From Antedon mediterranea (taxonomy: Eukaryota; Echinodermata; Crinoidea; Comatulida; Antedonidae): 64,000 nucleotides of DNA. A program made the position numbers and the translations under genes. A model generated the notes under the pieces. The model worked only from the letters and a program-made list of their open reading frames with translations, had not been told where the DNA came from and searched no databases. The first letter of the stretch is position 1. Every line of letters starts with the position of its first letter. The stretch covers positions 26,835,795-26,899,794 of the forward strand of contig NC_092670.1 in assembly GCF_964355755.1 (NCBI RefSeq), given 5' to 3'. Below, one piece after another: positions 60,901 through 64,000 of the stretch.

Positions 60901-63028
60901 CTTTGGTAACTTCACAGTGAGAGTCTAGAAAAGTAAGTACATCACCCGTTGCTGCCGCTGCCCCTTGCATTCTCGCACGAATCAGCCCCTTGCGAGATTG
61001 AGTTCGTTCTACTAGAACACGTACGTGCAGAGTTTGAACATACTCGTTCAATTGTTCACTTAACCAATCTGTTTAGAAAAAAAATTTAAAGTCAGTTCAC
61101 TAATCATAGGGTGTCCGATCTTCGTTGGATCTTCTTTATAAAATCGTATTTACACAAGATATTTATGTCGATAAACAACATATTCAGTAGGCCTATAACA
61201 AAATTTAATCTTGAAAGAATAAATTAAATTGGAAGTGCGAGTCAGTGATAATTATTAATAAGTAGTCCTAATCATTTAAAATTAAATTTAAAAAATACAT
61301 CCATCTTTCATATGATTCTATTTGGGGACTAAATAAATAGGCATACAATATTGAATTCGGGAAAGCATGTGTTCGGGCGTAAACGTGGTGATTATTACTA
61401 TTACAATTTCAATTTCATATTCAACAAAACATAACAACACATATTTTCCATGCTTTTAAGTTGGAATAATCATTGAATTAGTTAGTGTATAAAATGTTAT
61501 ATATAAAATGTTATTTTCATCTTCGGCATTGGTAGATGAAATTCCTTTTCTTAATTATTTAGAAGAATTGGAAAAACAACACTCACTAAATGCATGATGT
61601 ATTTAAATCAAAATATTAACAATACTAACATTTTGATGATTCACTTGCATCGTCCACAAGAATAATTTCTTCAAGAAGTCTAGGTGGAGATTGACTAATA
61701 ACACTGTGTACTGTTCTTAATAGAGTGCTCCAAGCTTCGTTATGAAACACAATGATGACACTTGCCTTGGGAAGATCATCTCTTTCATAATATGTATATT
61801 TGCTGCATCTAATAGCGTGGTAGAATTAATAACAACTTTAGCCATTAGAGGAAAAATCCTCTTTTGTTTTAGATATTATACGATTGACATCACTAGAAAT
61901 CATTGTCGCAAAGTATTTTGGAATTTAAGAAATTCAACGTTTGTTGAGTCGCATTGTCCCAGGTTTTCACATCAACCTTTCAATAATGGAATATTTTCTA
62001 CATTATTAACGGCGGTTATAGCCATTGAGGCTAACATCACCTTCATTGTTGTCTATCTTTCTGACATTTTAAATTACATCAACGTGAATAGGGGTAAAAT
62101 GTAAATTCCATTATACTGCTTCAAGTATTTTGTAAAATATTAATTTTGCATAGTGCATATAATATTTTTATAGTGTTGAATTGAATTTAAGATCATTTGG
62201 AGTTTTGATTCAGACTCATTAAAAAGTTCATTCAAAGACAAACTTGGTTCTAAATCAATTATTGCTGGCTGCCAAAAAACTATAATTTGTATAAGAATTG
62301 CGTTTGTATGAAAGTAGGCCTAATTTAATCCCGTAAGGCCTAGGCCTATAGGCTACTTACCCCTCTGGTCGCACGTCAGGTAAACTTCTGTTTAAAGCAA
62401 TTTTATTGCTTTGAAATACATTAAATTGATTTTCTTCAAACGTAGCTTCCATTAGATGTGTCTCGTTATCAAGAGTCGTAGCAGGGTTTCCGTTTTCGCC
62501 CACACCATCTTCATTCCAGTTCATTAAAGAGTTCCTAGCAAGTTCACTAAGGTGCGGTGGCACTGTATGATTTGATTGTCTGTTATATCGTTTTCTCACG
62601 CTTTGGTAGTCACTGTGAAGTTTGTCAGAATTCATTAAAGGCAATCCAATGTTCTTTGTCGTGTGTTTAGCACGAATGATTTCTCGGCTGTCGTTCATTG
62701 ATTGTCTATAAGTCGGATGCTTTGATTGTTTCTGTTGAGTCGGCACTTCAGGAGTCTCATTGCCATCAACAAACGACTCAAATTTACCGTGAAATGTGTC
62801 CGTTTGTCTCATCTTTACACCAACGCTATGATCCACTACATTATTCCAATTTGTTTTATGATGTAATGAGTTCAAGTCTCGATTTTTCAGATTATACACC
62901 GTTCCTTGATTTGTTGGATTTCCTATATCATTTGTTATGAAAATCAAAATCGTAATATCAATAACACACCAAATAAATGACGTCAGAATCACTGCTTTAC
63001 AATACCTTTGGAATGTTGAACGCTTCAT
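45775..63028 (-). CDS. GALNT: GALNT-B: complete polypeptide N-acetylgalactosaminyltransferase gene, ten coding exons
   Basis: Exons, in gene order: 63028-62361, 61808-61645, 61068-60861, 59144-58971, 58805-58688, 49030-48875, 48364-48200, 48021-47911, 46247-46107, 45966-45775. Their lengths sum to 2097 bases, 698 codons plus stop, with GT-AG at every junction. The product is a type II Golgi enzyme: membrane anchor about 12-32, a long stem (about 33-190), then the catalytic domain starting [20 protein letters not shown]. It has [20 protein letters not shown], the metal-binding D326-S-H328, and W434-G-A-E-N where the family usually has WGGEN. H462 sits in VGHVF. The lectin domain (about 552-698) has CVD, CLK and CLD in its three repeats, so the middle repeat lacks the usual Asp. 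A strong acceptor (TTCTATTTTCAG) five bases before the ATG implies a 5' UTR intron. I do not assign a subfamily. Confidence 0.92.
46107..46247 (-). CDS. GALNT: GALNT-B exon 9 (lectin beta)
   Basis: 141 bases, acceptor TTTTTATCTAG, donor AAA/gtatgc. It encodes [18 protein letters not shown] and TTSWQYDPK. The CLD of the family is CLK here. Confidence 0.88.
46267..46414. mobile_element. Short MITE with CTCTGTCTACACTATCAAA ends
   Basis: Left end CTCTGTCTACACTATCAAA and right end TTTGATAGTGTAGATCATAG are inverted copies with a small gap. It lies 19 bases upstream of the acceptor of exon 9, inside intron 8 of GALNT-B. Confidence 0.6.
46657..47184. mobile_element. TTAA-flanked MITE (AGATGTATTGTCCC ends)
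   Basis: TTAAAGATGTATTGTCCC on the left, GGGACAATACATCTTTAA on the right, a perfect 18-bp inverted repeat including TTAA. No ORF. It sits in intron 8 of GALNT-B and is related to 42562-42920. Confidence 0.75.
47204..47880 (-). mobile_element. 5'-truncated CR1/Rex1-like LINE in GALNT-B intron 8
   Basis: The 3' part of a LINE ORF ([37 protein letters not shown], then [18 protein letters not shown]) stops at 47398. AATAAAG and a GATTTGATTT tail follow (47203-47232). The protein matches the C-terminal part of the LINE at 56361-56954. It lies in the sense direction of the host gene, starting about 30 bases past the exon 8 donor. Confidence 0.75.
47911..48021 (-). CDS. GALNT: GALNT-B exon 8 (lectin alpha)
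   Basis: 111 bases, acceptor TTTTATAG, donor CAG/gtaggt. It encodes [18 protein letters not shown] and [12 protein letters not shown]. It is followed in frame by the intronic LINE ORF, which makes the raw open frame look longer. Confidence 0.9.
48200..48364 (-). CDS. GALNT: GALNT-B exon 7
   Basis: 165 bases, acceptor TTTTTACAG, donor ACA/gtaaga. It encodes [17 protein letters not shown] and [16 protein letters not shown], the end of the catalytic domain and linker. Confidence 0.9.
48875..49030 (-). CDS. GALNT: GALNT-B exon 6
   Basis: 156 bases, acceptor TACATTAG, donor AAG/gtaaat. It encodes [20 protein letters not shown] and [15 protein letters not shown]. Confidence 0.92.
51478..51546 (-). 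pseudogene. tRNA-Gly(TCC)-like pseudogene
   Basis: Minus strand, TGGTGTAGTGGTTAACATAG with anticodon loop CTTCCAA (TCC), but three bases are missing between the anticodon and T arms. The acceptor has mismatches at both ends and the T stem has one mismatch. Derived from the same source as 60104-60175. Confidence 0.7.
52715..52990 (-). mobile_element. 3' end of a Helitron-like element
   Basis: On the minus strand a perfect 7-base-stem core (GGTACGC/GCGTACC, extendable to 13 pairs) is followed by ATCTAG and then TT, the Helitron 3' signature. Just inside is TTCGAGAACCATCTGTGG, homologous to the 3' ends of the elements at 16942-18854 and 28823-29968. The 5' end is not located, so the upper boundary is a guess. 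Confidence 0.55.
55505..56080 (+). mobile_element. LINE 3' end with [10 protein letters not shown] motif
   Basis: Frame 55540-55752 reads [15 protein letters not shown] and [21 protein letters not shown] second frame continues [33 protein letters not shown] and a stop near 56079. This order is typical of the C-terminal region of RTE-like and related LINE ORFs. No RT core is present, and there is at least one frameshift. Confidence 0.65.
56135..57255 (+). repeat. Tandem duplication, one copy split by a LINE
   Basis: Unit 1 (about 56135-56360 resumed at 56954-57000) and unit 2 (about 57001-57255) share TTAAATTTATTAAAACTACA, GTGAATTAAAAGTAAAATTG and CTTACATAAAGCTGAAAAGC. Unit 2 is continuous across TTTCC/TTACAT where unit 1 holds the LINE. 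Confidence 0.8.
56361..56954 (+). mobile_element. 5'-truncated Rex1/CR1-like LINE with 5-bp target duplication
   Basis: Encodes [38 protein letters not shown] and [18 protein letters not shown], ending in AATAAAG and a TATCTTGTATCTTG tail. TCCTT flanks both ends (56358-56362 and 56954-56958). The open frame's apparent start at 56301 is in the flank. Same family as 38832-39912 and 47204-47880. Confidence 0.8.
58017..58088 (+). pseudogene. tRNA-Gly(TCC)-like pseudogene
   Basis: Keeps box A (TGGTGTAGTGGTTAAC), the TCC anticodon and box B (GGTTCGATTC). Four of seven acceptor pairs are lost and an anticodon-stem pair is broken. Opposite strand to its host gene. Confidence 0.7.
58688..58805 (-). 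CDS. GALNT: GALNT-B exon 5 (WGAEN motif)
   Basis: 118 bases, acceptor TTTGCAG, donor AGG/gtaagc. It encodes [17 protein letters not shown] and [13 protein letters not shown]. Confidence 0.93.
58971..59144 (-). CDS. GALNT: GALNT-B exon 4
   Basis: 174 bases, acceptor TTTCAACAG, donor AAG/gtacga. It encodes [18 protein letters not shown] and [18 protein letters not shown]. The 127-residue open frame around it includes intron. Confidence 0.92.
59625..60001 (+). mobile_element. Repeat block plus SINE body
   Basis: 59625-59735 repeats 24717-24840. 59820-60001 is the plus-oriented body of the tRNA-derived SINE at 25100-25388, its tRNA head cut off just before TCGAGTCTC. Both lie in intron 3 of GALNT-B. 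Confidence 0.65.
60104..60175 (-). tRNA. trnG-UCC: tRNA-Gly(TCC)
   Basis: The 72-base minus-strand sequence folds cleanly: acceptor GCGTCGG/CCGACGC (7 of 7), T arm CCGGG-TTCGATT-CCCGG (5 of 5), anticodon loop CTTCCAA reading TCC, box A TGGTGTAGTGGTTAAC and box B GGTTCGATTCC. It closely resembles animal tRNA-Gly(TCC). It lies within intron 3 of GALNT-B, on the same strand. A terminating T run is not obvious downstream. Confidence 0.85.
60861..61068 (-). CDS. GALNT: GALNT-B exon 3 (DSH motif)
   Basis: 208 bases, acceptor TTCTAAACAG, donor AAG/gtatag. It encodes [33 protein letters not shown] and [18 protein letters not shown]. Confidence 0.92.
61645..61808 (-). CDS. GALNT: GALNT-B exon 2
   Basis: 164 bases, acceptor GCTATTAG, donor GCAA/gtgaat. 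It encodes [36 protein letters not shown] and [11 protein letters not shown]. This donor keeps the frame into exon 3, though the linker after VDDA is about three residues shorter than usual, so the donor is slightly uncertain. Confidence 0.87.
62361..63028 (-). CDS. GALNT: GALNT-B exon 1 (anchor and stem)
   Basis: 668 bases, donor GGG/gtaagt. It encodes a short cytoplasmic tail, the membrane anchor ([20 protein letters not shown]), a long hydrophilic stem with several N-x-S/T sites, and [19 protein letters not shown]. The ATG follows a plausible 3' splice site by five bases. Confidence 0.9.
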
Positions 63029-63033
63029 GTTGC

Positions 63034-64000
63034 CTGAAAATAGAAGAATACCTAAAAATAAATTCAGATACTATAAAATACAAATACAATGCTAATTTCC
63101 TCAAAGTAAATGTTTCACATTCTATTGATTTTATATTGTGTGTAAACACAAAGTAACTCTCTTCAGAGAGGAAGTCCATAATGTGAACATGATGTTTACC
63201 CTTAATGAACAAGACCACTGTGCTGTCAATGAACGGCCCTGGTGATCTAATCATGCGCAGTCGAGTCACTGATGTGCCTACATATTCAGGAAGGCCTTCA
63301 TAAACTTTATATTGACGGCGACAAGTTAATTAAAGTAATGCAGTTGATTTAAAACAATGGCGGCAATATCATTTACATAATATATACAACCTTCTTAATG
63401 AATACAATACATCTATCCAAATATTAGTAATTTCTAAGTATTGTTAGAGAGACGCGATATTCATTCCATTATTTTTATTTTTACATCATTTTACTGTAAT
63501 CTTTGACCCAATAAAAGATATTTTGAAAATGCTATACGTCTGGCATTATTTTAATAAATAAACAAACAAACAACAGAACGATCAAAGCAACACTCATCAG
63601 TAATAAAATAATTAAATATTTAAGATGGAATTAGAATTTAGAATCTTTCAATATTTTCGGATTTCAGAAAGGAATAGGCAAAACCAACGTCGTTTGTAGT
63701 ATTTGTATTTGAAAATGTGAATGTGATTAAGCAAGCTGAATCGAAACAAGATAGTCTCGTCTGGATGAAATAATTCATTCAATCACTTTTGATTGGGTCA
63801 CAATATATTCATGTTTAACAACATTTCCTGCCTTTTCTGTGGCATATTTTGTATGAAGACTTTATGGAAATATTTACGACGTAATAATGTTTGTGACACC
63901 ATCAAAAAGCAGTTAAAATTCCTTTGGAGGAAGTTTAACATATTGTTTGACATTGATTCATAAGAAAATGTAATTAATTGTATTTAAAACTATTTAATTT
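63034..64000. other. Upstream of GALNT-B, no gene
   Basis: AT-rich sequence that should contain the 5' UTR intron of GALNT-B. The open frame at 62997-63269 has no recognisable domain. I cannot place the promoter. Confidence 0.45.

Noticed and set aside
62997-63269. Extra minus-strand gene upstream of GALNT-B
   Set aside because: Overlaps the GALNT-B start, with no domain and no splice support.

Overview
The window is animal nuclear DNA. It is AT-rich, its genes are split by canonical GT-AG introns, and it is crowded with retrotransposons, SINEs, MITEs and Helitron-like elements. The repeat mix (CR1/Rex1-like LINEs, one with a 2A-like peptide; 5S rRNA-headed SINEs; many GGCCTA-rich patches) and the GALNT genes suggest a marine invertebrate deuterostome, perhaps an echinoderm. 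That placement is inference only.

Layout. 0-8 kb is repeats: an AT-rich dispersed family, a foldback element with a TIR element inside it, a diverged tandem repeat, and a minus-strand LINE with a 2A-like peptide, zinc finger and endonuclease but no reverse transcriptase. 8.6-27.9 kb holds three minus-strand paralogous genes for single-pass immunoglobulin-superfamily receptors. Each has a signal peptide, three Ig domains, one membrane span and a tyrosine-bearing tail, all in one uninterrupted exon. IgSF-2 ends in an ITIM plus ITSM pair. IgSF-1 encodes the matching module just downstream of its stop, in another frame, split off by a one-base change in an A run. IgSF-3 has a different tail. The gaps are filled by a LINE nested in a TIR element, SINEs, and two inverted Helitron-like elements flanking IgSF-2 and IgSF-3.

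33.4-41.2 kb holds the 3' eight exons of a plus-strand GALNT1/13-like polypeptide GalNAc-transferase. Its stop codon and poly(A) signal have been amplified into a 70-bp minisatellite. 45.8-63.0 kb holds a complete ten-exon minus-strand GALNT gene (698 codons by my splicing, frame closed throughout). Its introns carry tRNA-Gly(TCC)-like genes, LINE fragments and MITEs. The two GALNT genes converge on a 5-kb gene-poor gap.

Functionally, the GALNTs would start mucin-type O-glycosylation in the Golgi. The IgSF proteins look like cell-surface receptors that could signal through SH2 phosphatases. No link between the two groups is shown by the sequence. The best candidate for something undescribed is the intronless ITIM-bearing IgSF cluster.
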